NCBI GenBank assembly: GCA_022592435.1
Contig: JABYQS010000156.1
Span: 23,569-87,568, forward strand
DNA: 64,000 nt
Direction of reading: 5' to 3'
Origin: Cerioporus squamosus
Taxonomy: Eukaryota; Basidiomycota; Agaricomycetes; Polyporales; Polyporaceae
Shown: positions 11,252-22,168 of the stretch, in pieces
Numbering within the stretch: the first letter of the stretch is position 1
Layout of the letters: each line of letters starts with the position of its first letter
Made by a program: the position numbers and the translations under genes
Notes under the pieces: generated by a model
What the model saw: only the letters and a program-made list of their open reading frames with translations
Databases searched by the model: none
Told to the model about the DNA's origin: nothing

Positions 11252-13368
11252 TCAGCCCGTCGGAAACTCAGCAGCTGCTTCGTGTATGAGTGCTTCGGCT
11301 TGGGCGGAACGAGGTTTGATGGTGCACCGGCATTCTTCAGGATATCTGTCCACGCACATCGCAGCGCGGTGAGCTCAGCGACATCTGCAGTACGATGCAC
11401 TTACAAGATGAACGAGCCTGTGACCCTTGGTTCAATGAGGATGGGTTTGCCTGTCTCGTCGAGCGGCGGTGTGATGTCGAAGACGTGGAGCACCATAGCG
11501 ATGATGGCGAACATTGCGGCCTCGGCGAACTCCTTTCCCGGGCATTTCCTGTGTCATGTGAGAAGTCGTGAAGTGCTCAAGCCAGCGTTGATCTCATGGA
11601 CTTGCAGGCAGACCAGTACGCACCTTCTCCCGTAACCAAAGACGAAGTCTTCAGGATCGCGAACATCGGGGTCGAGCTTGCCATCACGCATGAACCTGTC
11701 CGGCAGGAACAGGTGGGGCTCTGCGTATACTTCAGGATCGTGCATGCAAGCCCTGTTGGATCGGACCTGGCTCAGTTAGTACCTAGGGGCGGCCACACTC
11801 ACACCACATTGATTGGGGTGAGTACTCGCCACGTGTTAGCCATGAAGGTCGTCCCCTTCGGTATGAAGTATCCGCGGTACTCGATATCTTCCGTGCTGCA
11901 GTGCGGCATCCCGAGCGGCGCAACGTTGTGCCAGCGCAGCGACTCTTTGAGGACTGCGCTCACGTATGGAAGCATCGCTCTGTCCCGGTGGTCAGGCAGA
12001 CGATTAGGGCCGACGACAGAGTCGAGCTCTGCTTGTGCTCGCTTCTGTACGTCCGGATTGAGGGACAGGGCGAGGAAGAAGGCTTGTATGGTAGAGAACA
12101 TCTGCGCGCGAGAGACCCATTATCAGGCTGTAAGACTCTGAATCAATACTGAATTACCGGAGGTCCTCACCGTGTCCGCCGCCCCTTCGAACGCTGTAAC
12201 ACAAACATTCTTCGCGATGAGATGTTCTTCCGCCATGCTGACATTCGCCTTCTCATCCAGTCCCTGTAGAATGCGTGCAAGAACGGACGTGTTCTGGCGG
12301 CCGTGTTCCTGAAGTCCGTTGGCCGTCAGTCTCTATATCCTCACTCGCGAGAGGGCCCTACAGGGTAGTACTCGCCAAATCATCTCGAGTCTTGTTGAAC
12401 ATTACTTGCTTCACTTCGTCTGCCGCGGCACGTATCCCAGCCAGCATTCGTAGCTGAGAGCCCAGCACAGGGACCCACAGCGGCACGTGTTGGAGGATGG
12501 GGAAGTACTGCACGAGGATCCGACCAGAGTCGAACACTTGCAAGCCTTCGTGCAGTCGACTCATGCGAGCTACGTTGGGGTCGTTGTCGTCAGCCACTTC
12601 GGCGCCGTAGACGATCTTGACTATCGTTGCCGTGAACACGCTGCATACCAATAGGTGCTCAGTACATGGCAGATAGTAGAGCACATAGCAATTGAGATCG
12701 AGTCCGGTCACTCACTAATGGATGTGGTCACGAAGACCAGCAGGGTTATGCAAGAGTTTTCTCAGGAAGAGCGATGCATATTGTTGCTGGACGAGGAACT
12801 GTTCATTGGGGACGATCGTGGGGATGTACTGCGAGAAGACGCGCCGGTGGCGCCGCCACCAGTGGCCATATGGGAAGAACGCGAAGTTGAACCCTTGACC
12901 GGCCCTGCAGACGTTCCGAGCTGTCAGTACGACGTCAGGGAGATACGCATCTGAGAGAACATCTACAATTCTATGAGGGGATGCTGCTGTCGATCCGACG
13001 AAGCTGCAGACTGCTTCTCTAAGATGTCGAAGATAGCTCGCTGACTCCCTAGAACGACAAGATGCTGGCCGAAGACAGACAAGTTGATGACGTCGCCTGA
13101 AAATTCTCCCAAACGTTATTGAGTCAGACAACGATAAGCATGGTACGAAGAGCTCACCGAACGTCCTGCAGAGCTCCTGGTGAGCTCTCCACAATGCCGG
13201 TTGGCGCATGTAGTTGACATTCCCTATCAATGGGAGGCCCCTGGGCCCCGGTGGCAGGGGGCGGCCCCGGCTGCGAGTCCGCCATCTGATGAGTCCGACC
13301 ACGTGTGTTATGATGAAGTAGCACAGAAGGCCAGTGGCCAACCGCGGTAGGGCATCGTTCACAGCCAT
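11252..13368 (-). CDS. Cytochrome P450 monooxygenase, copy 2
   Basis: Tandem paralogue of the preceding P450 with the same nine-exon structure and identical lengths for exons 1-8: 13158-13368, 12967-13096, 12716-12904, 12376-12640, 12171-12308, 11830-12101, 11624-11752, 11405-11548, 11252-11345, giving 523 aa. Landmarks: anchor, PLPPGPRGLPLIGN hinge, WWRRHRR, ESLRW, ANTW, FGYGRRKCPGKAF with heme cysteine at residue 447, and a C-terminus ending AAAEFPTG. The two GC-AG introns of copy 1 are present at the same places with the same donor. Exons 6 and 7 and the introns around them are almost identical to copy 1, whereas the gene ends are clearly more diverged, which points to recent gene conversion. 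Both copies appear functional. Confidence 0.93.
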
Positions 13369-13429
13369 TGAGAATGGTGGGCGAGAGGCGGCGGATCTGG
13401 AGCACAATGCTTCAAGTGCATTGGGATAC

Positions 13430-13436
13430 TTTATAG
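13430..13436 (-). promoter_or_regulatory. TATA box of P450 copy 2
   Basis: Minus-strand CTATAAAG, about 65 bp upstream of the ATG at 13368; a near-consensus TATA element. Confidence 0.5.
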
Positions 13437-14010
13437 GATGTGTATCAGTAAGCGGAGAGAGTTGCGTCAAACGCACCCTATTCTGGAAGTATGTAAACTC
13501 AAAGTGCGGGCCTCGAATTCAGTCGAACGACAGGGAGCATGCGGGTGCTGATACTAACCTTGTAGAGGTAGCTACGAACACACGCAGAACACACCCGCTC
13601 CCACGTCAGCATCAGGTGTGCTTTCCTAGATAATAATGATTCGTCTGAGCGACGAGGGGAAGACTTGGAAAGGGACGCCGCTCGGGGTCGGTGACGGTCG
13701 GTCCGATGCACTGACTACGACGATAGGGCTCCTGGAAGGCAAGATGAGAGGACAAGCATGAGAAGAACCTAGGTTAGCTCACCGAGTACATCAGAATCAA
13801 GAATTTCAAGGCTATGAATTCGAATGGGACAAGTCTGGTGGCCGGCGCCGCGACATATTGCAGCAGCCGTCCTTGAAATGAATTATATTTGTAGACTGAT
13901 GCGCATCATTATAGTTGTCCCGTCGTATCTCGAATCCGACGAGTCTTTGACGGCAAGAAGCCCACCGTCGAGCGATGGCCGGGCAATGACATTGCGGTGG
14001 TGTGACAAGC
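13437..14010. other. Intergenic between P450 copies 2 and 3
   Basis: No gene recognised; this would be the promoter-distal region of copy 2 and the 3' flank of the truncated copy 3. Confidence 0.4.
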
Positions 14011-15235
14011 TCAATCTTGCGCCCCCAGTATCAACGCTGTAGCTTTGGCGGAGCGAGGCTTGATCGTGCAGCGACAATGTTCAGGATAGCTGCGGACGAC
14101 ATGGCACATGGTAAGAGACGGCACTGCATCGCGGCGCAGCAGTCAACTTCAACACTCACATTATGAACGACCCTGCGATCTTGGGCTCAATACGAATGAT
14201 GTTCCCTTGCTCATCGACCGGCGGAGTGATGTCGAAGACGTGCAGGATCATCGCGATGCTGATGAAGAGCGAGGCCTCACCGAAGGACTTGCCCGGACAG
14301 ATTCTAGCAGGACGCATATCGGCGAAGGGAAGAAAGTGATACTCGCGAAAGGAGACTCACCTTCGTCCATATCCAAAGATGAAATCACTTGGATCGCGGA
14401 TATCGGGGTTCAACTTACCATCCTTGCAGAAGCGCTCGGGAAGGAACCGGTCAGGCTCAGGATACTCCGTCTCGTCGTGCATGACCGCCCTAGGGAAGGA
14501 CATGAGCAAAGATGCGCCTCTGATGTGTATCACAGGTCGCACCATGTGTTAGGAACGAGGACCGTCCCCTTCGGGATGAACCATCCTCTATACTCCAGGT
14601 CTTCCGAGGTATAGTGAGGGATGCTGAATGGTGCAACATTCTGCCAGCGAAGCGCTTCCTTCGCGATAGCGCTCACGTACGGGAGGGATTCCTTGTCAGC
14701 ATGATAGGGAAGACGGTTAGGACCGATAACAGAATCGAGTTCCGCCTGAGCTTTATTCTGAATGTCCGGGTTCAGAGACATCGCGAGGAAGAAGAACTCG
14801 AGTGTCGAGAACGTCTGAGGGAAGAGGTAAGTTGAGCCTGCGGTTCAGGGCTCGTATACTTACCGTGTCCGAGCCACCTTTGCAAGACGACATGCAAGGC
14901 GGGAAGAGAACCAGATCAGTACCAGTCACGTGCACGGATGTGTCTGGGCCGACGCACCCACGAATGCCGTGATACAAACGTTCTTCGCTATTTCTTGGTC
15001 TTCTGTCTTGTCCGGGACACCCTTCTCACTCAACTGCTCCAGAATGTCGGGCAAGACTGCCTTGCTAGCGCGACCTCGTTCCTGTCCAAGAGATGTCAGT
15101 TGTGGTCGAACGCTCCGAGGACAGCCACAGCTCACGATGTCTTCTTTGGTCTTCTCGAACATCGCTTGCTTGACTTCACGAGCGGCCGCGCGCCACGAAG
15201 CAAGCTCGAGCAATTGTCACCGAGAACATTGATCC
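14011..15235 (-). pseudogene. Cytochrome P450 copy 3, 5'-truncated
   Basis: C-terminal half of a third P450 related to copies 1 and 2. Recognisable order: RAAAREVKQAMFEKTKEDI, KAVLPDILEQL, FSTLEFFFLAMSLNPDIQ, KEALRWQNV (ExxR), NTW, PEPDRFLPERF, FIFGYGRR and a natural C-terminus ending ALILGAQD before the TGA at 14011. The N-terminal ~260 residues (anchor, hinge, helix C) are absent. Homology stops near 15235, where the sequence passes into the GCAACAT-rich tract, and just inside the junction a one-base difference shifts the frame relative to the paralogues. The two introns that are GC-AG in copies 1 and 2 have ordinary GT donors here, and an extra intron splits the VGGSDT segment. It therefore looks like an older, independently diverged copy, now broken. 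Confidence 0.85.
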
Positions 15236-15800
15236 ATGTTGGGGGGCGCAACATGTTGACAACATCGGGGCAAAAGACTGAATTTTGTACGGGTTTTGCC
15301 AGTGGCAACTTGATTACGACACGCTTGCAACAGTTTGACTTTTGGTACATTGTTGTTTGCCCGTGTGCGGGATGCAATATGCTGATAACATTGAGACTGT
15401 TGCAATGACTGCTGCGTGCGGCAACATGCCAGAAAGCACTGTCATTGTTGTCAACGTTTTGCGTGCCCCAACATCGTAACAACATTCATGGGCGTCAAAC
15501 TGAATGTCGCGTGCGGCAAAATCTAAAATGTCGCCTGCCTGTTTGCACCTGCAGAATGCTCGCAACATCTTGACTGACGCACCGCTCAACTTCCAGAATT
15601 CTGCGAGCCGCAAAATTGGGACAACATCGTGCATGTTGGGGATCGCACAATGCAAACAAAATCCTCACAATCATCCTGAATTTTGCTACCATGTTGCAAC
15701 AATGCAGTGCTACGCAAAACCCGTGCAAAATCTTATCTTATCTTACCAAGATGCGCACAATTTTGTTGCGCGCAACATCCTAATAACATCGCGGCCGATA
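15236..15800. repeat. GCAACAT/ATGTTGC-rich degenerate tract
   Basis: About 560 bp, visibly richer in A+T than its neighbours and packed with variants of GCAACAT, CAACATCG, ATGTTG and GCAAAAT on both strands at irregular spacing, ending with an ATCTT triplication near 15735. No coding frame with a domain. It begins at the point where P450 copy 3 loses homology. It may be an eroded transposon or satellite-like sequence; the class is not identified. Confidence 0.6.
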
Positions 15801-15805
15801 GGGAC

Positions 15806-15848
15806 GAGTCGGCAAGGCGACTCACTGATGAGTCGGCCAAGCGACTCA
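15806..15848. repeat. Tandem GAGTCG-N6-CGACTC hairpins
   Basis: Two 19-bp near-identical units (15806-15824 and 15830-15848), each with perfect 6-bp inverted arms GAGTCG/CGACTC around a 6-nt loop. A third related GAGTCGAC palindrome follows near 15883. They resemble paired binding sites for a bZIP-type dimer or small cruciforms; function unknown. Confidence 0.6.
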
Positions 15849-16079
15849 GAGGCTGTCTCGGCCAACGAAGCGACACTTCACGAGTCGACTATAGCATACT
15901 TGTCGTACAACCAATGTAGCTAATATGAGGTACAGTGATAACAAATGACAAACGGGACGACTGGTCACGGGGGTTGACGAGCAGTGACGATGCGAAGCGG
16001 AGGAGGGCCACGAGCTCAGAAGCAGCTGCGGTAGAGAACTTTTGGGGGGAGGACGAATGCCAAGGGAGGTTCGGAGGCA

Positions 16080-17012
16080 ATCTAGTTGTTCTCCAGATGA
16101 ACGATCCGGGCGTCGAGCTCCTTCCTGTGCGCTTCGTGCCGACGTGAGAGGTCGTACGGCCGATTCCTCCGTGACCGCGAAGTCTTGCTGCTTGAGGAGA
16201 AGACGCTGTGGTACTGATGCAAGAGGCAGAGCCAGCACGCGCCTGCGTTCGTCGCATGTCCGACGCGCTTCTCGTGGACCAGCGGCACCGTCAATGGCAA
16301 TGCTGTCCGTGTCACGTACTCGACATGTAGATGGCGACGTCATTCGCGGGGATGTTTCCTTGCTCTGTGGACAAATCGCATAAGCATGCTGTGGGCAGAA
16401 GCGTTGACAGCAAGCACTCACGGAGCTTCGTGGAGTCGTCGATGAGAGTACGTGGGAAGGATCCAACTCCGGGTAGTTCTGCGTGATCTTCGGTACGACA
16501 GAGTCCTGAAAGCGATGATGAGGCGCATATTAATACTGGGAGCCAGACTCAACGCACCATCTGCTCGATGACCACAGGTGATCGGGTCAACCGACACCAA
16601 TGTTGGGGACGCCACCTCCGCGATGACATGGATAGAGCTTCTGCAAGGAGGCTCAAACTCGTCACTATGTCGCACCAATGTCGGTCAGTCGTCTGATGGA
16701 GGAGCTGCAGGAAAAGACGCACCGGTGGCTGCCCATAGCTCCAGATGACTGTGGCCTTGGTGACTTTCCCGTACCGCCGGCCGCCGACGAACGACGATGA
16801 CTTCCATGTCGAGAGGTTGTGCCTGTGCAGGAGTCGGTGTAGAACGGTACTGGGAACGATAACACATGGACAGCATGATTGACGACCTGCGAGGGCGCCG
16901 AGTCGGTCGAAAACGCTTTCGCGAGACGGACATATTCCGTCGCTGACTCGAACGATAAGGCGGATTGCTCTGGCTCACGTTTGATGCGGTGCCCGTTCGC
17001 CACATCCACCAT
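16080..17012 (-). CDS. Uncertain multi-exon hypothetical gene
   Basis: No family recognised. A plausible first exon starts at 17012 (MVDVANGHRIKREPEQS...) and reads as a hydrophilic, acidic N-terminus; further exon-like blocks with good donor/acceptor sites follow, including one with YRSTPTPAQAQPLDMEV (near 16850-16720), one ending VVIEQM (near 16570), one near 16510-16430, and a last heptad-rich block RRHEAHRKELDARIVHLENN ending at 16082. The blocks could not be joined into one unambiguous frame, so the product, exact ends and integrity are unresolved. A dispersed repeat lies about 230 bp upstream. Confidence 0.35.
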
Positions 17013-17241
17013 CAGTTACGTCTGAGTCCTTGTCCACCTCCTCTCCGGCCTGGCCTCGACACGCTTCGACATCAACTAGTCCCAGCTCCGACCAAGTAAA
17101 GCCGAGACCGTAGCTGGATAGCTGCGAGCACCCAATAGGGTCGAGAAACTTCAGCGTATCCGGCGGTCTCGAGCTCGCGCCTCTAACAGAGGAGGATCAG
17201 AGTCGATTTGAGGGTAACACGATGATGTTCTTACCATGAGG

Positions 17242-17487
17242 GTCAGCAAGGGATCACTCCAGCCTACCGCAAGCGCCTGACTGCAACTGTCGGGACTCCA
17301 CCGTCAAACAAGGATGTCGCCAACCCAGGGATGAGACGTACAAGGATGACAAGCAATAGGAGAGGTGCGACGATAAGTATATGGTATGGTAACGGGAGCT
17401 GGTGGAATCGGTGTGACGTGAATCGGGTTATGTACCTCGTGATGTGACAGGTCCGAGTCACAGACATCTCGGGCCTCTCGGAGTCGG
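17242..17487 (-). repeat. Dispersed repeat, copy 1
   Basis: 246 bp that align with 29280-29653: shared blocks include GTCAGCAAGGGA, ACTGTCGGGACTCC, AAGGATGTCGCCAACCCAG, GGTAACGGGAGCTG and TGTGACAGGTCCGAGTCAC. This copy lacks two insertions present in copy 2. Both copies lie just upstream of a minus-strand gene, in the same orientation. No terminal inverted repeats were identified; it may be a solo-LTR or MITE relic. Confidence 0.75.
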
Positions 17488-17817
17488 GAGACCTGCGGGA
17501 GACACACACTGACAGAAGTCAAACCCCCTGTACTGAGTCTCAATAAACCTGTAGAATGAAATCGAAGTCCAAGCTGGTACAGGCTTTGCGATCAACAAGG
17601 ACGGGGGACAATGCATCATCTCGCACATAGGGAAGGTACATATGCAACATGTAAATCCAGACAGCGAAGAGGACGTGAACGCGAAGTGGCCAGTCTCACG
17701 TCGACGGATCACAATTGCCATGGCTCAAACGGCGCCGAAAATACAGCGGTTCTCGACCACAGCTTGCGTCCAGACGTGATGGAGGACCCGAGAAGACCGA
17801 TCCACCAACCGGCCGAC
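17488..17817. other. Short unassigned stretch
   Basis: Lies between the dispersed repeat and the next possible gene; no coding or structural feature recognised. Confidence 0.4.
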
Positions 17818-18560
17818 TAGTCCTGCCCGGCGGGTGCCCTGTTCGGTGCGCGGTACCGTTGTCCTCCCCCGTCATCCCAGGGCGTGCCGGAGCTGGGGTC
17901 CGTGACGTAGCCGTAACCCAAGGACGCTGCATCCCAGGAGGTGATACCGCCGGGACCGAGCTGCGTCGCTGCGGAGCAATTGCCGTCGTGGATGGAGAAG
18001 TTCTCGAGGTGGAAGGAGTACATCATCTTGCGAAATTGAGGAGGCGCATGTTTCGCGCGCAGCGGGACCTCGGGCATGACATGGGAGACGTTGGGCCGCT
18101 CGGCGGGGACGGAGACCTGAATGATGAAGGAACCCTACGCATCCTCCGACTTGATGAGTGGGATCTCGGGTAGACGAGGGCAACTCTTTGAGGCTGTCGG
18201 CGGCGAGTAAACACGCTACGGAAGATCGGGGCACATAGCGGACATCGGACGCTGCGAGGGCCCGCTGTAGGTCTAGGGGCGATCGTCAGCATCATAGAAC
18301 ACGCGAAGTAACAAAACGTTGAGTACGGACTTGGAGACATAGCCGGCACAAGCGTGAACCGCGAGTTCGCGGCCAGGGCGCGGCTTCAGTCAGCTGGGGC
18401 CGGAGGAGATTGTGAGCGAAATATTCCGGCTGAGCTGGGGGCGCAAACTGGTATGCCCGAGTCAAAGTCGCCCATGCGTCTTGAGCGGATTGTTGATGAA
18501 TTCGGATGGATTCGGCTCGACGTGGGGGCGAGCGATTCTGAGGGCCTGCCACGGCTAGTT
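17818..18560 (-). CDS. Possible hypothetical gene, 3' exon only
   Basis: The last ~100 codons (17818-18116) read as a believable C-terminus: VSVPAERPNVSHVMPEVPL, then FRKMMYSFHLENFSIHDG, then a Gly/Ser/Asp-rich tail ending in a stop at 17818. The upstream exons are unclear: the nearest acceptor at 18117 would leave only a 22-nt intron to the nearest strong donor, so a GTCTAC donor further upstream is more likely. No family recognised. It could be a separate gene lying just downstream of the WOPR gene on the same strand. Confidence 0.35.
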
Positions 18561-18627
18561 GTAGGGTGGGGACCGAAGAAGAAGATCACGGAATGCGTGC
18601 CCCCTTTTCACGCAGCACCTGCGGCGT

Positions 18628-20164
18628 TCACCACCGCGAGCCGCCACGAAGGAGCGTCGGTTTCGCATCGTCTCCCTCGAACCGCTCGTACGGCGACGCA
18701 TGCGGCGTGAGCGGACTCGCAGCCCACGAGCGGCGATGTGACTCGTTCGCATCGGGGGTCGAGAACCACTTGAGCGCAAGCTCGTCCAACGGATCACGCG
18801 GCCGGACCTGCTGCTGGAGGCTCTGGAGATACGAGAGGGGGACAAGCTTGGGCCCAGGTTTGTCCGCCTTCAGAGGCAAGGGAGCATTGTGCGGTGGGGT
18901 GAGCGGGGACGAAAATGTCCGCGGAGACCTGCCGGGCTCGGACGAGGAGCACGACGAGTGCATGTATGGGGAGGGATCGCGGTACCCGGTGAGCCCCGTA
19001 TCGTGAAGGTTCGGTAGTGGTGCAGGAAGCGGCGCAGCCGAGTAGTTCGTATGAGAAGAGAGGGGACGAGCCGAGTAGTCAGCGGACTCGTACGAGCTTC
19101 GGGGGGTGGGATACGCATTCTGCGCTGCAGTGTAGGGATCGGACACCTGACGAGGGATATGCGTGGGCTGGGGTGAGCCTGCAGCCCACTTGGGAGGGGA
19201 CTGGCCATATGGGGGTAGGGATGGCGGCATGCTCATGCTCCAGGGTTCGTGCGTCGCAGCCCCGATGTCTTCCACGGGCATGGGGTCGTTGCGCTTGTTG
19301 ATCTTGCTCGCTCTTGCGCTCTTGAACATGCCCTCCGGGACCGGCACATCGCCGACGCCGGGAATAGGGTCTATCGTGCCGAGGCTGTCGAGGGTCGTCT
19401 GGCTGAAGTAGGCGGCTGAAAGGGGGCGTCAGGACTCTCGACCCGGCCGGGAGCGAGTTCTCACTCACTCAGATGCCATTTTCGGGTGATGCCTCGCGGC
19501 CTGTCTTCGGGGAGAGATACATGCACGCTGTAGGTCTGTTTGATAAGGCGTTCGGCCTCGGACCTAGAGAAGGGGAGATTGCCCCGTGTATCACGCCTTC
19601 TGGAACCGAACAGAGGCCGCCGTCAGCTCATCCGATGACTCCCCAGTCGAGCAGGGATACGTACCGCATGATGCTTGCCCAACGGGCAGAGGGGTTATTC
19701 GGGTCTTCGTGGACTTCGTTCTCGCGTTGGTGGTAGAAGAGGAACTCCTGCGGGAAAGAAGACGACCGTCAGGCGGGCTCTCACACACAGGCACGCCAGA
19801 CTCACGTCGCGGACTCGGCTGGGTCCCCAGCACATGTCGTCAGTCCTGAATAGAAGGAGTCAATCAGGATTGTGCGCGCCACAGACTGTATGCGCTGCGT
19901 ACCATCGTTCCATGCCCATGCCCGTGGCCTCGGTGTTTGCACAGCGCTCCTCCCAGATGTAAACGCATCCAGAGGTGATGCTAGACACGGGATGTGAGCA
20001 CGGGGAGGACTGGACAGAAGAGAGCGGTAGACGCACGCTCGCCGCTCCTCGGCATCGAGCCTGCGGGTGGTCATGGGGAGGATGTTGCGCGCGACGGCGT
20101 AGAATATTTGGAGGGCATCGCGGGTGGAGCGTATGCGGACGTTTGTGAGGGTGGGGTGCTGCAT
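18628..20164 (-). CDS. WOPR-domain transcription factor (Gti1/Pac2 family)
   Basis: Sequence-specific nuclear DNA-binding regulator of the Wor1/Ryp1/Gti1/Pac2 family, which in fungi controls development, dimorphism and secondary metabolism. Six exons keep frame: 20037-20164, 19903-19980, 19806-19845, 19665-19747, 19469-19563, 18628-19415, giving 403 aa. The WOPRa half reads STRDALQIFYAVARNILP then TRRLDAEERR and SGCVYIWEER; the linker carries ERWTDDMCWGPSRVRDEFLFY; WOPRb continues LIKQTYSV and GITRKWHLTAYFSQ. The C-terminal 230 residues are disordered, Ser/Pro-rich and end PTLLRGGSRW. A TATATATA element lies 63-70 bp upstream. It sits 5 kb from the P450 array; whether it regulates it is speculation. 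The family is certain; the subfamily (Gti1 or Pac2) is not resolved. Confidence 0.93.
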
Positions 20165-20226
20165 GGGGGGGGCGGAGAGGAGGGCTGATGGGTCGAGAAG
20201 GGGGCGGCTGTGGGGGCGGGGCGGAC

Positions 20227-20234
20227 ATATATAT
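20227..20234 (-). promoter_or_regulatory. TATA box of the WOPR gene
   Basis: ATATATAT 63-70 bp upstream of the ATG at 20164. Confidence 0.5.
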
Positions 20235-21625
20235 TCGTGCCGAGCGCCCGCCCGGGCCCTGCTCGTGGCTCAAGAAAGGTTAAGCAGGAGCCAGGGACCC
20301 AATCAAGCAGCTGCATGTCGTCGTGCGTGCTGGTTTGAGGGGACTGCGTCCAGATAACCGCCAGGAAATCGAGGGATGCCAGGCTTCTCGACCGTTTCGC
20401 CGCTCTCGACAACGTTCCAGCTGCTGGCTCAGTGACGGGGTAGTTCGGCAGAGCTATTGGAGGCATCCTTGCCGGCAGGCAATACGAAGACTGCATCGAA
20501 GCCGGAGCAGAGTCAGTGCGCAAGAACCGTCAGAACAGGCGCACGAGCCGAGGAGGAAGGGCGTACGCCCAGTGGCCAGGGCAACAGTGGGTGCGCAGGG
20601 CGACACGAAGAGGGCAGGAGAGGCTAAGACTGTGAGATCGCGGTAGTCGAGACCAAGAAGTGCGTGGGCTTCGCTGCGCGACGGCGCCGCTGTCGTCACG
20701 CTGATCCGGTCGCTGTCGGCGCGATGCTCATGCCGATCTCAGACGTGAAAGATACACCCGAGATGCGAGGGACCTGTGCCGCTGTGCCTTCGTTGTTTCC
20801 GTGTTGACCCTGAACTCGTTGGGAGCGGAAACATGGCAGCGGGGCCTCTGGACGCGCACGGCAGGGCGCCGCTGGCCTGATAGTCGTACTGTTCTCCAAT
20901 CTTGAAGCCGTCCTCGGTGAAGGTAGTCGTGGAGCTCAGCAAGAGACTCCTTGTCATCCTGTGCGAGTCCGTCAACACAGCATACTCGACTGATATGTGA
21001 CACAAGTTTACCCTGACTGAGTATGATGACGTTCAGGGAGTTGAACGAGTGGTGGCGGTCGAATCGAATATGGGGTCAAGCATTTTGCGCATCCAATATT
21101 GAAGGCTGCGGTGATGACGATCGTATCACGGCCGCACGATGGTCGGGGCTTCGAGGGTGTTCCTGGAGGGTCGGGCGATAGCGGATGTCGTGTGTTCGCA
21201 TTAAGTCGCTGGATGGCGGAGCTTTCCTTCGCGATACTGAGGTAGAGTGTTGGTTGCTAGACTTGAAAAACAACGCGCCATCGAACGAGCAGCTGCTGGA
21301 CGATGAGAAGTTGGAGCTGCTGCGACTAGACGACGAGGTGGCAGAGCTCGTCGTCTATGGAACTGGTGGACTTGCTACCGTAGTCCCCGCCGTCCTAGGT
21401 AGCACGTCCTGCAGCCATGGAAGCCCGACAGAAGGGTGGAGTCAGTGACAGTGGCAGTCGCGGTGGTGCACTGACGTAAGTTCGCGCACATACATTGTTG
21501 CGCGGCAACGGATGCGCAGACCAACGAAGTACGTGTACGTCGAGGAGTGCACAGTACATTTCCAAGATATAAGCGAAGACATGAGCGCCCAAACGATGGG
21601 GATACCGATACACGTCGAGTCAAAG
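20235..21625. other. 1.4 kb without a resolved gene
   Basis: Promoter of the WOPR gene at its left end. A minus-strand block near 20740-20960 (TEDGFKIGEQYDYQASGALP) and another near 21076-21340 (Ser-rich, then SFDGALFFKSSNQ) look exon-like but could not be linked into a gene. Confidence 0.35.
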
Positions 21626-22168
21626 TCAATCTTCAATCACATCTTCGAGTATGTCTGCTGGGAGTACGAATGTGTGTGCTTGCCAGCCGTAGAGTGTGTG
21701 CAGGTCCTTCGCAATACTGCCATTGACACAAGATCAGCAGTGAGTACAAAAGCAGCATTTTATCACGTACAGGTCCTGCTTCTTCTTCTCGACCAGTTTA
21801 CCGTGCTGTGTCTTGTCAGCTGGCGAACAACGTCGATGAGAACGGTACATACCAGGTGGTAGACATACGGCTTGCAGCCATACTTCTCCGCTGCTTCGCC
21901 CGCCGGGACAAGCACGCGGCGAGAACCCTTCTTTTGGGCAGAGTACTTGAAGCCTACAGCGACCATCGCCTAGAGCACAAATGAGATACACGTGCGAAAA
22001 CGTCAGCCGCGAATACGCACCTGAACGAAGTCCTTCTCTTTAAACTCATAGCGAGCGTTCACCTCGCCTTTGAAGATAGACATGAAAACCTATGTTAGGT
22101 GTTAGCGTACCAATCGCAATGACGTCCGCTGCGGGGCTGCCCACTTACTTGATGGTGATGAGCTTCAA
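21626..22168 (-). CDS. Small orphan protein, HicA-like fold possible
   Basis: 3' exons of an intron-rich gene: 22149-22168, then a block ending near 22023 (IFKGEVNARYEFKEKDFVQ), a block near 21855-21969 (MVAVGFKYSAQKKGSRRVLV ... PYVYHL), 21771-~21819 (QHGKLVEKKKQDL), and 21626-21716 (AKDLHTLYGWQ ... DILEDVIED, stop). The arrangement of DFxxAMxxxGF, KKGSRRV, a His near YHL, and a C-terminal AKDLHTLYGW resembles the small alpha-beta-beta-beta-alpha HicA/dsRNA-binding-type domain found in many agaricomycete orphans. That match is by eye and uncertain. The splice between 21819 and 21855 is ambiguous, and the true start lies further upstream, perhaps as far as 22745. Confidence 0.5.

Noticed and set aside
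15821..15875. Hammerhead-ribozyme-like CTGATGAG core
   Set aside because: The required CGAAA block and stem I/III pairing are missing; the motif comes from the GAGTCG hairpins.
421..20164. A full secondary-metabolite gene cluster
   Set aside because: P450s and a WOPR factor are present but there is no polyketide synthase, NRPS, terpene cyclase or other backbone enzyme in the window.
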